This document shows, in pieces, positions 8,940-19,699 of a DNA stretch of 64,000 nucleotides. A program made the translations under genes and the position numbers. Origin of the DNA: Bacteroidales bacterium (GTDB taxonomy: Bacteria > Bacteroidota > Bacteroidia > Bacteroidales > P3); NCBI GenBank assembly GCA_016292015.1, contig JAEEZY010000012.1, forward strand, positions 1 to 64,000, written 5' to 3'. The notes below the pieces were generated by a model. The model ran no database searches and was not told the DNA's origin. It worked only from the letters and a program-made list of their open reading frames with translations. Each line of letters starts with the position of its first letter. Position 1 is the stretch's first letter.

Positions 8940-11900
8940 ATGGCATTCAAAAGTGATACACAGATAAAAAACGACTTTAATTCGATAACAGTCAGTCTTG
9001 CGTCGCCCGAGTCTATAAAGAAACGTTCGTATGGTGAGGTTACAAAGCCGGAAACCATAAACTACCGTACACTTAAGCCCGAGCGCGACGGATTGTTCTG
9101 TGAGCGCATTTTCGGTCCTACACGCGACTGGGAGTGCCACTGTGGCAAGTACAAGCGTATTCGCTACAGAGGTATTGTATGTGACCGTTGCGGTGTTGAG
9201 GTGACGGAGAAAAAGGTGCGTCGTGAGCGTATGGGTCATATCGAACTTACTGTGCCGGTTGCCCATATATGGTTTTTCCGTTCGCTTCCTAACAAGATAG
9301 GCACGCTGCTTGATATTCCGAGCAAGAAGCTTGAGCAGGTGATTTATTACCAGAAATACGTTGTCATACAGCCAGGAAAGGCCATGCTTAATGATGCTCC
9401 GGTGCAGAAACTCGACCTGCTTTCTGATGAGGAGTACTATGCTGTGGTTGACACTCTTCCTGAGGGTAATGAGCAGCTTCCGGACAGCGACCCTGACAAA
9501 TTCATCGCAGGGATGGGCGCAGAGGCTCTATACACGCTCCTATGTCAGATTAACCTGGACAAGGTAGCCAATGAGTTGCGCGCCAAGGCTTATGAAGAGA
9601 CTTCCAATCAGCGTAAGCAGGATGCATTGAAGCGTCTTAACGTTGTCGAATCGTTCCGCGAATCGCGCAAACGTATGCTTGCGCGCGGTCTTGACAACCG
9701 TCCAGAGTGGATGATTGTAAAGATAGTTCCCGTGATACCCCCCGAGCTTAGACCATTGGTGACGCTGGAAGGTGGACGTTTTGCCACCTCTGACATCAAC
9801 GAGTTGTATCGTCGTGTTATCATTCGTAACAATCGTCTGAAACGTCTTTTTGAGATAAAGGCTCCCGAGGTCATCATGCGTCACGAAAAACGTATGCTGC
9901 AGGAGGCTGTAGATTCACTCTTTGACAACAGCCGCAAGGTAAGTAGTGTCAAGTCAGAGTCGAACCGTTCGCTCAAGTCGCTGAGCGACTCACTCAAGGG
10001 CAAACAGGGCCGATTCCGTCAGAACCTTCTTGGTAAACGTGTTGACTATTCCGGTCGTTCCGTTATCGTAGTGGGACCCGAACTGAAGATGCACGAGTGC
10101 GGCCTTCCTAAGGATATGGCTGCCGAACTGTTTAAGCCGTTCGTTATACGTAAGCTCTTAGAGCGTGGTATCGTGAAGACAGTCAAGTCGGCCAAGCGTA
10201 TTGTTGACCGTAAGGAACCGGTGGTAATGGAGATTCTTGAGAACATACTTAAAGGACATCCCATACTGCTCAACCGTGCTCCTACGCTACACCGTTTGAG
10301 TATTCAGGCTTTCCAGCCGCGCTTGGTTGAGGGTAAGGCCATTCGTCTGCACCCTCTCGTGTGTACTGGATTCAACGCTGACTTCGACGGTGACCAGATG
10401 GCTGTCCATGTACCACTGGGCAACGCAGCCATACTGGAGGCCCAGATCCTCATGCTTTCGACTCACAATATTCTAAACCCTGCCAACGGTGCACCTATTA
10501 CGGTTCCGTCACAGGACATGGTGCTCGGCTTGTACTATATGACCAAACCTCGTCGTACAACTGCAGATGAGACTGTCAAGGGTGAAGGATACCGTTTCTA
10601 CTCTCCCGAAGAGGTTATTATAGCTTACAATGAAAAGCGTGTTGACCTCAATGCATGCATCAGTATGAAGATGCCGGCAATTCACGGCAGAGATGAACAT
10701 GCTTATATAAAGACCGATGGCACTTTCACAGAGGTTATCAAGGATGGACAAGGGCAGTTGCTCACAGATTGCGATTGCACTAACAAGCAGGAAATAGCCG
10801 AGCGTAGTCGTACTGAGTTTGAAATTCTACGTGACAAGAATGGCAACCCTGTCCTTGACAACAAGGGCCACTATATAAAGACCGACCGTATCCGTACCAC
10901 TGTTGGACGTGTTATCTTCAATCAGGTTGTTCCTACAGAGTATGGCTATATCAACCAGGTTTTAGGGAAAAAGTCGCTGCGTGACATCATCGGAGACCTC
11001 TTCACCACTTGTGGTAACGCCGTTACGGCTGCTTTCCTCGACGACATCAAGAGCATGGGCTACCGTCAGGCATTCCGTGGCGGTCTCTCGTTCAACCTCG
11101 GCGATGTGATTATCCCGAACGAGAAGGAGACCATGATAGAGAAGGCCAACGACGAGGTCGAGGAGGTTATGGCTCAGTACGCTATGGGTCTTATCACCAA
11201 CAACGAGCGTTATAACCACGTTATTGATATTTGGACCAACACCAATAACCAGCTCACTGAAACCTTGATGAAACGCCTCAAGGCTGATAATCAGGGATTC
11301 AACCCTATCTATATGATGTACGACTCCGGTGCTCGTGGTAGCAAGGAGCAGATTCGTCAGCTTTCCGGTATGCGTGGTCTTATGGCCAAGCCGCAGAAGG
11401 CCGGTGCCGCTGGTAACGAGATTATCGAAAACCCAATTATATCCAACTTCAAGGAAGGTCTATCCGTGTTGGAGTATTTCATTTCTACTCACGGTGCCCG
11501 TAAGGGTCTGGCCGACACTGCTCTTAAGACGGCTGACGCCGGTTACCTTACCCGTCGTCTTGTTGATGTGGCTCACGATGTCATCATCACCGAAGAGGAC
11601 TGCGGTACACTCCGTGGGCTCCCGACCACCGCTCTCAAGAAAGGCGAGGACATAGTACAGTCGCTTACCGAGAAGATACTTGGTCGCACTACCGTCCACG
11701 ACATCGTTAATCCTCTTACCGGTGAGGTTATAGCCCAGTCGGGAGACGAACTCACAGAGGATATATGCCGTAAGATAGAGGAATCGCCTATAGAGGAGGT
11801 CGAGATACGTTCAGTTCTCACCTGCGAAGCCAAGCACGGGGTATGCGCCAAGTGCTATGGTCGCAACCTCGCCACAGGCAATATGGTTCAGAAGGGTGAG

Positions 11901-13418
11901 GCTGTTGGTGTTATCGCTGCTCAGGCTATTGGTGAGCCTGGTACGCAGCTTACCCTTCGTACGTTCCACGTAGGAGGTGTCGCTGGTGGAAACATCGGTA
12001 CAACTTCAAGCCTGCAGGCCAAGTATGACGGACGCCTCGAAATCGATGAGCTTCGCTCGATACCATACGCCGACAGTGACGGCAGCAAGTATGATGTTGT
12101 CATTGGTCGTTCTGCCGAGATGCGCATAGTTGACACCAAAACGGAGGTTACGCTCTATTCCGCACTTGTTCCTTATGGTTCAAAACTTTACAAGCATGCG
12201 GGTGACATCTTGAGCAAGGGTGAGCTTATTGCTGAATGGGATCCTTACAATGCTGTTATCATATCTGATGAGAACGGTAAGGTTTCGTTCGAGAACGTGG
12301 AAGAGAATGTCACCTACCGTGTTGAGTCAGACGCTCAGACTGGACTTCAGGACAAGGTCATCATCGAATCGCGTCAGCGTACGAAGAATCCTGTCCTCAA
12401 CATTGTGGATTCCGAGGGTAATGTCCTCAAAGCATACGACCTTCCCGTTGGAGCACACATCGGAGTTGATCAAGGGCAGAAACTCAAAGCCGGTGATATC
12501 ATGGCCAAGATACCGCGTTCGTTCGGTAAGGCAGGCGATATCACGGGCGGTCTGCCGCGCGTGACCGAGCTCTTCGAGGCCCGTAACCCGTCTGATCCAG
12601 CCACTGTGGCTGAAATAGACGGTATTGTCAGCGTCGCCAAAAAGCTCAAGCGCAACAACCGTGAAATCACCATTACCAGCAAGACTGGCGAACAGCGCAG
12701 CTATCTCATCAGCACCAGCAAGCAGATTCTTGCACAGGATAACGACTATGTCAAGGCAGGCACACCGCTCTCCGAGGGTGCGGTTACTCCGGCCGACATA
12801 TTGGCTATCAAGGGACCGATGAAGGTTCAGGAGTATATCGTCAACGAAGTTCAAGAGGTTTACCGTCTGCAGGGTGTGAAAATCAATGACAAACACTTCG
12901 AGATAATAGTGCGCCAGATGATGCGTAAGGTGGAGATAGTCGATCCGGGCGACACACGCTTCCTTGAAGGCGAATTGGTCAACAAGATTGATTTTCATGA
13001 GGTCAACGACGAGATATTCGGCATGATGGTTGTTACGGAAAAAGGCGACAGCGAGAACCTCGAGAAAGGGCAGCTTGTCACTGCACGTCAGCTCCGCGAC
13101 GAGAATTCGCAGCTACGTCGTAACGACAAGAAATTGGTTGAAGCCCGTGATGCGAAGCCGGCTACGGCAAAGCAGATACTACAGGGTATCACACGAGCCT
13201 CCCTCCAGACGCGCTCATTCATCTCCGCCGCCTCGTTCCAGGAAACCACCAAGGTTCTTACCGAGGCTGCCATCAATGCAAAGTGCGACCACCTCGAAGG
13301 TATGAAAGAAAACGTTATTGTCGGACACCTTATTCCTGCAGGTACCGGACTCCGCGAATATCAGAATCTCGTTGTGGGCAACAAGGCCGAAGTCGAAGCC
13401 TCACAGAAGCTTAAATAA
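8940..13418 (+). CDS. rpoC: RNA polymerase beta' subunit
   Basis: RpoC supplies the catalytic magnesium site and the clamp of RNA polymerase. The 1492-residue protein has the N-terminal zinc ribbon ([20 protein letters not shown]), the absolutely conserved NADFDGD catalytic loop (residues 479-485) and the bridge-helix/trigger-loop region. A second zinc site carries the cysteines [13 protein letters not shown]. The ATG start fits [20 protein letters not shown], typical of Bacteroidales. The gene ends the long plus-strand transcript, and an intrinsic terminator begins 24 nt after its stop codon. Confidence 0.99.
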   Translation: MAFKSDTQIKNDFNSITVSLASPESIKKRSYGEVTKPETINYRTLKPERDGLFCERIFGPTRDWECHCGKYKRIRYRGIVCDRCGVEVTEKKVRRERMGHIELTVPVAHIWFFRSLPNKIGTLLDIPSKKLEQVIYYQKYVVIQPGKAMLNDAPVQKLDLLSDEEYYAVVDTLPEGNEQLPDSDPDKFIAGMGAEALYTLLCQINLDKVANELRAKAYEETSNQRKQDALKRLNVVESFRESRKRMLARGLDNRPEWMIVKIVPVIPPELRPLVTLEGGRFATSDINELYRRVIIRNNRLKRLFEIKAPEVIMRHEKRMLQEAVDSLFDNSRKVSSVKSESNRSLKSLSDSLKGKQGRFRQNLLGKRVDYSGRSVIVVGPELKMHECGLPKDMAAELFKPFVIRKLLERGIVKTVKSAKRIVDRKEPVVMEILENILKGHPILLNRAPTLHRLSIQAFQPRLVEGKAIRLHPLVCTGFNADFDGDQMAVHVPLGNAAILEAQILMLSTHNILNPANGAPITVPSQDMVLGLYYMTKPRRTTADETVKGEGYRFYSPEEVIIAYNEKRVDLNACISMKMPAIHGRDEHAYIKTDGTFTEVIKDGQGQLLTDCDCTNKQEIAERSRTEFEILRDKNGNPVLDNKGHYIKTDRIRTTVGRVIFNQVVPTEYGYINQVLGKKSLRDIIGDLFTTCGNAVTAAFLDDIKSMGYRQAFRGGLSFNLGDVIIPNEKETMIEKANDEVEEVMAQYAMGLITNNERYNHVIDIWTNTNNQLTETLMKRLKADNQGFNPIYMMYDSGARGSKEQIRQLSGMRGLMAKPQKAGAAGNEIIENPIISNFKEGLSVLEYFISTHGARKGLADTALKTADAGYLTRRLVDVAHDVIITEEDCGTLRGLPTTALKKGEDIVQSLTEKILGRTTVHDIVNPLTGEVIAQSGDELTEDICRKIEESPIEEVEIRSVLTCEAKHGVCAKCYGRNLATGNMVQKGEAVGVIAAQAIGEPGTQLTLRTFHVGGVAGGNIGTTSSLQAKYDGRLEIDELRSIPYADSDGSKYDVVIGRSAEMRIVDTKTEVTLYSALVPYGSKLYKHAGDILSKGELIAEWDPYNAVIISDENGKVSFENVEENVTYRVESDAQTGLQDKVIIESRQRTKNPVLNIVDSEGNVLKAYDLPVGAHIGVDQGQKLKAGDIMAKIPRSFGKAGDITGGLPRVTELFEARNPSDPATVAEIDGIVSVAKKLKRNNREITITSKTGEQRSYLISTSKQILAQDNDYVKAGTPLSEGAVTPADILAIKGPMKVQEYIVNEVQEVYRLQGVKINDKHFEIIVRQMMRKVEIVDPGDTRFLEGELVNKIDFHEVNDEIFGMMVVTEKGDSENLEKGQLVTARQLRDENSQLRRNDKKLVEARDAKPATAKQILQGITRASLQTRSFISAASFQETTKVLTEAAINAKCDHLEGMKENVIVGHLIPAGTGLREYQNLVVGNKAEVEASQKLK

Positions 13419-13441
13419 CGCTGATTTCAATTACTTCAATC

Positions 13442-13475
13442 AAGTCCTTGCGGTGTGAACTGCAAGGACTTTTTT
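13442..13475 (+). terminator. Intrinsic terminator after rpoC
   Basis: Arms AAGTCCTTGC and GCAAGGACTT form a perfect 10-bp stem with a 10-nt loop, followed by a T-run (overlapping the arm end). It marks the end of the ribosomal-protein/RNA-polymerase transcript and separates it from the convergent OmpA-like gene, whose stop codon is at 13488. Confidence 0.9.
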
Positions 13476-13487
13476 CATTCGGAGAAG

Positions 13488-14630
13488 TTATTTAGACAGC
13501 ACTTTTATTTCCACTCTGCGGTTCTTTGCGCGTCCCTCCTCGGTGCTGTTGTCCGCAATCGGTCGTTCCTTGCCATAACCGCGATAGTTTAGTCGCTTTG
13601 CGTCGATACCTTTCGCAGTCAAGTAGTCTGCTACAGCCTTTGCACGGTTTTCTGAGAGCTTGCGGTTGTATTCCGTGCTCCCCTTGTCGTCGGTGTGCCC
13701 ACCGATCTCTATTTTCATACGAGGGTTGTTTTGCAGCAAATTGAACAGATCGCTTAGTTCTTTGTACGACTGTTGCAGTATCACGCTGCGGTCGAACTGG
13801 AAGTAAATGTCGTGAAGCACCACGGTACTGCCCACTGCCAGCTCCTCGGGTGATGAGTTTTTTTCAGGTTCTTTTACTTCTTCCGTTTGTCCACTTTCCA
13901 GTTCGATGACGCTCACATCGTCGATGTAATAGTAACTTCCGCTCAGTATCTGCGTCAGCCCATCCATTTCCGTTATTGTAGAATGTGCTGCGTCGTAGAA
14001 GTTCCCTATTGTCATGAATTCTTCACCACCGTTGGCCACAAACTCACCGCTCACTTCCATCCAGTGTGCTGTGTCTGTCAGTGGTTGGCTGCTCACGGCT
14101 TGCGGTGTGTAATATGTCGAAATAGTCTGGTTTACCAGCGAATTTGTCTGCTGAGTGCTCTTTCTCATAAGTATTGCTCTGCCGCTGTCTTCGATGCGCT
14201 CTTTAGTGAAAAGAGCGCCTATTGTCGATACGGCTGCGGTTGAGTTTTCAGAGAGGCTTACATGGAATTCCACTCTGTATCTGTAGCCTGCCTTCAGAGG
14301 CCGCTTCAGCTGCGTCTGCAAGTATTCGCGGTAGTCGTTCTTAGAGCAGTATATCCCGCAGTAGGCGGCGCCGGTGCGAGGCAGTTGGTAGCCGAGTTTG
14401 TTTTTTGGTACGGCGCACTCTCGTGAGGCACAGAGGTTGAAGTAGTCGGCGCTTCCGGCGGTGGGTTGGTACCAAGCCTCGACGATGGTTAGAACGCCTT
14501 TGGCGTCGATTTTCCTGGGACATTCAAGATAGTCCTCGAAGGAGGGGTTGAACACCAGGTTTTCAGCCTGACTCCATGCCATTTTACCAAGAGCAAGGGA
14601 GAGCAGTAGTATAATGCAAGACCTATTCAT
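13488..14630 (-). CDS. OmpA-family outer-membrane / peptidoglycan-binding protein
   Basis: This 380-residue protein starts with a signal peptide (cleavage probably after the SQA near residue 22). A central region of about 220 residues opens with NLVFNPSFEDYLECP and may be a jelly-roll or carbohydrate-binding-like domain. The C-terminal OmpA domain (about residues 270-380) holds IYFQFDRSVILQQSYKEL, GGHTDDKGSTEYN and LSENRAKAVADYL, the residues that grip diaminopimelate in peptidoglycan. It probably tethers the envelope to the wall. Its ATG overlaps the stop of the upstream glycosyltransferase gene (ATGA), so the two are likely translationally coupled. The ligand of the N-terminal region is unknown. 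Confidence 0.85.
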   Translation of the reverse strand: MNRSCIILLLSLALGKMAWSQAENLVFNPSFEDYLECPRKIDAKGVLTIVEAWYQPTAGSADYFNLCASRECAVPKNKLGYQLPRTGAAYCGIYCSKNDYREYLQTQLKRPLKAGYRYRVEFHVSLSENSTAAVSTIGALFTKERIEDSGRAILMRKSTQQTNSLVNQTISTYYTPQAVSSQPLTDTAHWMEVSGEFVANGGEEFMTIGNFYDAAHSTITEMDGLTQILSGSYYYIDDVSVIELESGQTEEVKEPEKNSSPEELAVGSTVVLHDIYFQFDRSVILQQSYKELSDLFNLLQNNPRMKIEIGGHTDDKGSTEYNRKLSENRAKAVADYLTAKGIDAKRLNYRGYGKERPIADNSTEEGRAKNRRVEIKVLSK

Positions 14631-15748
14631 CCCTTAGTCACATCAAGTAAAACGGCCCATAACTCCTCAGCAGCTTTGTCCCAGCTGAACAGTTTGCGTC
14701 TTTCACGTCCGCGTTCAATCAATGACTCCCGAAGATGATGGTTTTCGACTAGTTGCAACATGGCATTAGATATTTCATTGACATTGTGAGGGTTCACCAA
14801 TAGGGCGGCGTCTCCAGCCACTTCTGGCATAGAGGATGTATTGGAAGTGATTACAGCAGTCTCGGCGTTGAAAGCTTCGACTATTGGTATTCCGAATCCC
14901 TCGAAGAACGAAGGGTAAACCAAAGCAGTTGCGGAACTCATCAGCTTGGACAGCTCGTCGGCTTCGGCTCTTCCGATAAATATCACGTCATCGCTGTGGT
15001 TCATGCTGTTGTAAGCGGACTTCAGTTCTGCTTTCCACCAAACTTTGGCGCCAACAACCACGAGTTTGTAATCTTTGCTTTCCCTTACCAAGTCGAAAGC
15101 CTTAAGAAGATTGGCCAAGTTTTTTCTTCTTAGAATTGTGCTTACGAACAGGAAAAAGGGTTTGCCACCACTATATTTCGACCGTATCGTTTGTTTTTTC
15201 GATTCGGAAAGGGGTTTATAGGCCATGCCGGCTCCGTTATAGACCACGCTGATTTTCGCGCCATCCACGCCGTAGGTGTCGGCAATGTCGCGTTTAGAAT
15301 AGTCCGATACTGTAACCACGTGTGTGGCTTTCCGCGCATATTTTGGAAAGAAATACTCCATGTACCGTTGGTGAGACCACCTCATGTTATTACTGAAATG
15401 GGCAAAGTTGATGTCGTGTATTACATCGATGGTCTTGACTTTGGAATGGAGAGGAATAAAGCCGTCAGGCGAAAGGAACAACTCTATGTTGTGTTTTTTT
15501 ATGGCTCTTGCAATGCCCACTTCGAAAAACAGCCACCATAGTATTGGATGTCGAGCAGGCGGATTCACCACCACGGGTGTCACATTATCTGCAAAGAGGA
15601 ATTGTTGGGAAGGTTTCCGGTCGAAGAAAAAAAAGAATTCATGCTCAGGATGGTATGACACCATACGTCTTAGCGTTTCATAGGCGAACCACCCTATACC
15701 GTCCATACGCCCCTCAAGCAGCAGGCGTGTGTTTACCCCTATCCTCAT
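14627..15748 (-). CDS. Glycosyltransferase family 4 protein
   Basis: A 373-residue GT-B fold glycosyltransferase with the usual two halves. The N-terminal acceptor domain starts MRIGVNTRLLLEGRMDGIG. The C-terminal GT4 domain has FFLFVSTILRRKNLANLLKA and the donor-binding E-x7-E element in YPSFFEGFGIPIVEAFNAE. No membrane segment is present, so it is probably cytoplasmic or peripheral and builds a surface polysaccharide or lipopolysaccharide. The sugar and acceptor cannot be read from sequence. Its start overlaps the purN stop (TGATG) and its stop overlaps the next gene, forming a compact three-gene minus-strand unit. Confidence 0.88.
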   Translation of the reverse strand: MRIGVNTRLLLEGRMDGIGWFAYETLRRMVSYHPEHEFFFFFDRKPSQQFLFADNVTPVVVNPPARHPILWWLFFEVGIARAIKKHNIELFLSPDGFIPLHSKVKTIDVIHDINFAHFSNNMRWSHQRYMEYFFPKYARKATHVVTVSDYSKRDIADTYGVDGAKISVVYNGAGMAYKPLSESKKQTIRSKYSGGKPFFLFVSTILRRKNLANLLKAFDLVRESKDYKLVVVGAKVWWKAELKSAYNSMNHSDDVIFIGRAEADELSKLMSSATALVYPSFFEGFGIPIVEAFNAETAVITSNTSSMPEVAGDAALLVNPHNVNEISNAMLQLVENHHLRESLIERGRERRKLFSWDKAAEELWAVLLDVTKG

Positions 15749-16347
15749 CAGGCCTCCAGCGTCTTTGGTTCTGGCATCGCTTTGCCTAGCACAAACGCCT
15801 CAACTACGGGAGGAAAGTATGTTTTCTCCAATATGTGTATCTTTTCGGCAAGTGTGTCGGCTGTGTCGGCTTCCGTCAGGCGGCATTTCGCCTGGAACAG
15901 CGTCCGCCCATGGTCATATTTCCCATCTACCACATGTATCGTGATGCCGCTTTCCGGCTCCTTGTTCGCTATCACCGCCTCGTGTACGTGGTGCCCGTAC
16001 ATCCCCTTTCCGCCGTAGTTCGGCAGTAGGGCGGGGTGGATGTTGATTATCCTTTCGTCGTAGGCCTCCAGCAGGTTTTGCGGCACCAGCAGAAGGAATC
16101 CGGCCAGTATCAGGTAGTCCACACTTTTTTCACGAAGATACTCCAGCACACAGTCAGTCTCCATAAAATCCTTGCGGTTGAAGTATTTTGCCTCTATTCC
16201 CAAAGTGGCCGCACGCTGTGCCACGTAAGCATCTTTGCGGTTATACACTATGCAGGCCACCTCTATCTCCTTGCTCCCAGCTAGATATTCGCTAATCTGT
16301 TGTGCGTTTGTCCCGTTTCCCGAGGCCAGTATTGCTATTCTTTTCAT
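15748..16347 (-). CDS. purN: Phosphoribosylglycinamide formyltransferase
   Basis: PurN transfers the formyl group from 10-formyltetrahydrofolate to glycinamide ribonucleotide, the third step of purine synthesis. The 199-residue protein has the N-terminal nucleotide-binding loop LASGNGTNAQ, the catalytic N-x-H segment IINIHPALLPNYGGKGMYG and the catalytic aspartate in ITIHVVDGKYDHG. All key residues are present and the length is usual. It is the first gene of the minus-strand unit with the glycosyltransferase; this pairing looks like genomic convenience rather than shared pathway. Confidence 0.96.
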   Translation of the reverse strand: MKRIAILASGNGTNAQQISEYLAGSKEIEVACIVYNRKDAYVAQRAATLGIEAKYFNRKDFMETDCVLEYLREKSVDYLILAGFLLLVPQNLLEAYDERIINIHPALLPNYGGKGMYGHHVHEAVIANKEPESGITIHVVDGKYDHGRTLFQAKCRLTEADTADTLAEKIHILEKTYFPPVVEAFVLGKAMPEPKTLEA

Positions 16348-16990
16348 GTTTTCAATATTAGGTTACAATAATAACGCATAAAACCACTCTTTTGTTATGG
16401 AAACAATAGTGGAGTTGGTCGAAATGTTGGTTCGCATTTGAGAATTTCATTCCAGAGGTCTCTTACATTCATCCCACTCTTAAGAAAAATGGGCATTAGG
16501 TTTCTCTTACTTTTGTTTAGGATGTTATGGGGTTTTGTTTAGGAGTTGATAGTTTTATATGGATGATAACGAATTTATGTTACGATAGGGCTAGATCATC
16601 GATAGGTCACGGTTAGGATTGGATAAGGTTTTTGTTGGGTTTAAGCTGTGCGGTTTTACGTTGCGTGTTTTCATGCCTGACGTTGCGGGAACTGGATTAA
16701 CAGTCTTTTTTTAGCGTTGTAATACTGGTATATTGAGAAAAATACACTTGCATTCTGTCGTTGAACCCATATTTTTATCTTATATGTTTTAACATTTCGC
16801 ATACTTCTTAGTCCATGTTTTAAAAACATTTCGGTTCGCAAATGTCTATAAATGTGAAAAAAATTAACAAATCATAAGTTTGTTTCCCAGTTTATTAACT
16901 TTTTGTTGGGGATAAACCGAAACGAAAAACACTTGTATGTTTGTTTTTTTTTGTTTCTTTGCAACTCGTTTAATCCCAAAAAATAAGATT
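16348..16990 (+). other. Divergent intergenic region purN / acpP
   Basis: About 640 AT-rich bases with no convincing coding frame on either strand. The left end should hold the purN promoter (minus strand; TATTATTG near 16360-16370 is a weak match). The right end holds a probable acpP promoter. A stretch near 16488-16505 (TCTCTTACTTTTGTTTAGG) resembles the unit of the tandem repeat at 35437-35523. Nothing else was recognised in the middle. Confidence 0.5.
16932..16961 (+). promoter_or_regulatory. Probable acpP promoter
   Basis: A TTTCTTTG box (16954-16961) matches the Bacteroidetes -7 consensus TAnnTTTG at seven of eight positions. CTTG (16932-16935) lies 18 nt upstream as a -33 element. Transcription would start about 20 nt before the acpP ATG. 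Confidence 0.45.
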
Positions 16991-17230
16991 ATGTCTGAAA
17001 TTGCAACTAAAGTAACAGCCATCATTGTTGACAAGCTTGGTGTTGATGAAAAAGAAGTGGTTGAAACCGCTAATTTTGCTAACGATCTCGGAGCTGATTC
17101 TTTGGATACCGTTGAGCTTATCATGGAGCTTGAAAAAGAGTTCGGGATCAGCATCCCAGAGGATGCCGCGGAGAAAATCTCCACTGTTGGCGACGCCATC
17201 AAGTTCATTGAAGAGGCTAAAGCCAACTAA
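16991..17230 (+). CDS. acpP: Acyl carrier protein
   Basis: ACP carries growing acyl chains on a phosphopantetheine arm in fatty-acid synthesis. The ATG at 16991 gives a 79-residue acidic protein of standard length. The attachment serine lies in [21 protein letters not shown] longer frame from 16937 starts within the promoter and was rejected. acpP, fabF and rnc follow each other closely on the plus strand, an arrangement known in many Bacteroidetes. Confidence 0.98.
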   Translation: MSEIATKVTAIIVDKLGVDEKEVVETANFANDLGADSLDTVELIMELEKEFGISIPEDAAEKISTVGDAIKFIEEAKAN

Positions 17231-17255
17231 AAACAATTCTGCTGCGTAGTATTCT

Positions 17256-18503
17256 ATGCAACTGAAACGTGTTGTAGTCACAGGCATCGGGTCGCTTACT
17301 CCTGTCGGCAATGACGTTCCATCGATGTGGGACTCTCTGCTACACGGGGTAAGCGGTGCTGATGTTATTACGTATTTCAACACTGAGAAATTCAAATGTC
17401 GCATTGCATGCGAGCTTAAATCCTACAATCCCCTTGACCATTTTGACCGCAAGGAGGCTAACAGGCTTGACCTTTTCACGCAGTATGCTCTTGTGGCCGT
17501 TGCAGAGGCTGTCAAGGATTCTGCTGTCTTCGAAGGCGATATCGACAAAGAAAGGGTTGGAGTTGTCTGGGGATCGGGATTCGGCGGTATCAACACCTTC
17601 CAGAGTGAGAGCATAGAGTTCTACAAAGGAGGTTGTGTGCCGCGTTTCAGTCCTTTTTTCATACCCCGCACTATAACCGACATCTGTCCAGGACAGATTT
17701 CCATAAAATACGGGCTCAAGGGACCCAATTATTCCACATCGGCGGCTTGTGCATCATCGGCTGTGTCGCTTGGTGATGCATTTGACATCATTCGTCTTGG
17801 CAAAGCCGATGTTGTCGTTACGGGAGGTTCGGAGGCAGCCGTCTCAGAGAGCGGTATCGGAGCCTTCTCGTCGATGCAGGCAGTTTCTACCCGCAACGAC
17901 GATCCCAAGACCGCTTCGCGTCCGTTTGACAAGGACCGTGACGGTTTTGTGCTCGGTGAAGGAGCGGCAGCCATAGTTCTTGAGGAACTGGAACACGCTA
18001 AGGCTCGGGGAGCCAAGATTTATGCCGAAATGACCGGCTGGGGTGCCACTGCTGACGCACACCACATCACCGCGCCCCACCCTGAAGGTGTCGGAGCAGC
18101 CGCTGCCATGCGACTGGCTGTTGAAGAGTCAGGCATGAAACTCACCGATGTTGTCCATATTAACACTCACGGCACATCGACGCCGATCGGAGACATCGCC
18201 GAACCCAAGGCTGTAGCCACTCTTTTTGGCGACCATGCCAAAGAGATAAGTCTCAACTCCACTAAGTCGATGACGGGGCACCTCCTTGGCGGTGCTGGTG
18301 CTTTAGAGGCTGTCATAACAATCCTTTCTGTCAAGAACGACATTATACCGCCCACCATCAACCATTTTACAGACGACCCTCGAATCGAGCCTTTGGATTT
18401 CACGTTCAATGCTCCTCGTAAGCGCGAAGTGAACTTTGCCCTAAGCAATGCTTTCGGTTTTGGCGGTCACAACGTATCACTTGCTTTTCGCAAATGGAGT
18501 TGA
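17256..18503 (+). CDS. fabF: 3-oxoacyl-ACP synthase II
   Basis: FabF condenses malonyl-ACP with acyl-ACP during fatty-acid elongation. The 415-residue thiolase-fold protein has the catalytic cysteine in TSAACASSAVSLGD and the two histidines in INTHGTSTPIGD and KSMTGHLLGGAGALE. The family signature FGFGGHN is at the C-terminus. It lies 25 nt after acpP, its substrate carrier, and its last 10 bases overlap the start of rnc. Confidence 0.98.
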   Translation: MQLKRVVVTGIGSLTPVGNDVPSMWDSLLHGVSGADVITYFNTEKFKCRIACELKSYNPLDHFDRKEANRLDLFTQYALVAVAEAVKDSAVFEGDIDKERVGVVWGSGFGGINTFQSESIEFYKGGCVPRFSPFFIPRTITDICPGQISIKYGLKGPNYSTSAACASSAVSLGDAFDIIRLGKADVVVTGGSEAAVSESGIGAFSSMQAVSTRNDDPKTASRPFDKDRDGFVLGEGAAAIVLEELEHAKARGAKIYAEMTGWGATADAHHITAPHPEGVGAAAAMRLAVEESGMKLTDVVHINTHGTSTPIGDIAEPKAVATLFGDHAKEISLNSTKSMTGHLLGGAGALEAVITILSVKNDIIPPTINHFTDDPRIEPLDFTFNAPRKREVNFALSNAFGFGGHNVSLAFRKWS

Positions 18504-19255
18504 AGAGTTTCTTCACGCGGAAGTTCTCAAAAAGTCCATACGCCGAAATCAGATCCTTTTGCCGTAAGGCATTAGGTTTTTCGCCGCATGACCTAGAGCT
18601 TTACCTCACCGCGCTCACCCACAAGTCGTCGATGCACGAGTTCTCGGACGGGCGCAAGCTCAACAACGAGCGGCTTGAATATCTCGGAGATGCGATGCTC
18701 AGTGCCATTGTAGCCGAATATCTTTACTCGAAATATCCCGACCGCGGCGAAGGCTATCTCACGGAGTTGCGTTCAAAGATAGTCAGTCGCCGCAGCCTAA
18801 ACAAGATTGCACATAAGATGGGGTTGTTTGACATTATTGTTTACAACCGTTCAGCTATCCGTATCTCGCAAAACCGCTCCCTCGAGGGCAACGCACTTGA
18901 GGCGCTTATCGGAGCCATCTACATTGACCGTGGGTATTCTTTCACACGCAAGGTTGTTATGAAACGTATTATAAACCACTATACTGATATTGATACCCTG
19001 GCCAGTACTGATTGGAATTACAAGGGACTGCTTATTGACTATTGCCAGAAGCGCCACCTACATATCAGTTTCGTGCTTGACCGAACCGAGAGGCAAGGAC
19101 ACGACAATCACGCGGTTTACTACGTCCATGTTGACATAGAGGGAGAGGCAAAGGATTCGGCAAACGGACTTAGCATCAAGTCAGCAGAGCAGTTTGCAGC
19201 CGAACGGACCTACCGTCGTCTTACTGCATCAAACCCCACAGAAAAGAAACAATAA
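18494..19255 (+). CDS. rnc: Ribonuclease III
   Basis: RNase III cuts double-stranded RNA during rRNA maturation and mRNA decay. The 253-residue protein has the signature NNERLEYLGDAMLSAIVAEY with the catalytic carboxylates, then the second acidic cluster in LEGNALEALIGAIYID, and a C-terminal double-stranded-RNA-binding domain (from about residue 175). The ATG at 18494 overlaps fabF by 10 nt, suggesting translational coupling. It could act on the strong hairpins noted in this window; that link is inferred. Confidence 0.96.
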   Translation: MELKSFFTRKFSKSPYAEIRSFCRKALGFSPHDLELYLTALTHKSSMHEFSDGRKLNNERLEYLGDAMLSAIVAEYLYSKYPDRGEGYLTELRSKIVSRRSLNKIAHKMGLFDIIVYNRSAIRISQNRSLEGNALEALIGAIYIDRGYSFTRKVVMKRIINHYTDIDTLASTDWNYKGLLIDYCQKRHLHISFVLDRTERQGHDNHAVYYVHVDIEGEAKDSANGLSIKSAEQFAAERTYRRLTASNPTEKKQ

Positions 19256-19287
19256 AAAACAGACACCCACAAAGGTGAATGTCTGTT
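19254..19287 (-). terminator. Intrinsic terminator of the small minus-strand gene
   Basis: Read on the minus strand, AACAGACA and TGTCTGTT form the outer stem, with inner pairs that need G-U wobbles only available in the minus-strand RNA. A run of six T residues follows. On the plus strand the inner pairs become C-A mismatches and no T-run follows, so the terminator serves the minus-strand gene at 19324-19467. It abuts the rnc stop codon. Confidence 0.75.
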
Positions 19288-19323
19288 CCGTTCAGTCATC
19301 CCTTCCTTTGAAGGGTGGAAGAG

Positions 19324-19467
19324 TTAGTTGTTCTGCTCGGCAGCGATAACAGCTTTGTGCACTGCCGTCCAGCCCTGTGCGTTGAGGCCCCAGTTGTTGG
19401 TGGAGTTCTTGTTTCCGCACACTCTGACTTTTCTTCTCTTCACTTTTTTGTTAGCATTGATACCCAT
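19324..19467 (-). CDS. Small basic protein of 47 residues, unknown function
   Basis: An ATG-initiated frame of 47 codons begins MGINANKKVKRRKVRVCG and ends with AVHKAVIAAEQNN. The N-terminal third is strongly basic (KKVKRRKVR), the middle has NNWGLNAQGW, and the C-terminal third could form a short helix. There is one cysteine, no signal peptide and no membrane segment. The gene has its own consensus promoter 75-105 nt upstream and its own terminator downstream, which supports expression. The charge pattern suggests nucleic-acid or ribosome binding, but this is a guess and I do not recognise the family. Confidence 0.6.
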   Translation of the reverse strand: MGINANKKVKRRKVRVCGNKNSTNNWGLNAQGWTAVHKAVIAAEQNN

Positions 19468-19541
19468 AACAGTTATGTTTTTTTAATTTTTCTTCTGATT
19501 GTCAGTAATTAACACTAATTGTTAATAACTGAATGAGTTGG

Positions 19542-19572
19542 CAAAGATAAACTAAATTAATGAATTGTGCAA
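19542..19572 (-). promoter_or_regulatory. Promoter of the small basic-protein gene
   Basis: On the minus strand, TATCTTTG (19542-19549) is an exact Bacteroidetes -7 box and TTGC (19569-19572) lies exactly 19 nt upstream as the -33 element. The predicted start near 19535 gives a leader of about 68 nt before the ATG at 19467. Confidence 0.75.
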
Positions 19573-19699
19573 CTTTTTTTGCGTTTTATCATTTTTCGTG
19601 GGTTGCATATCCAGCCTGAAATCAGGTTTGGTTTTCCCTACAAACAAGCAAAAGGGAGGCATCTGGCCTCCCTATGCTGTTGTTGATATGGCGGTTCTG

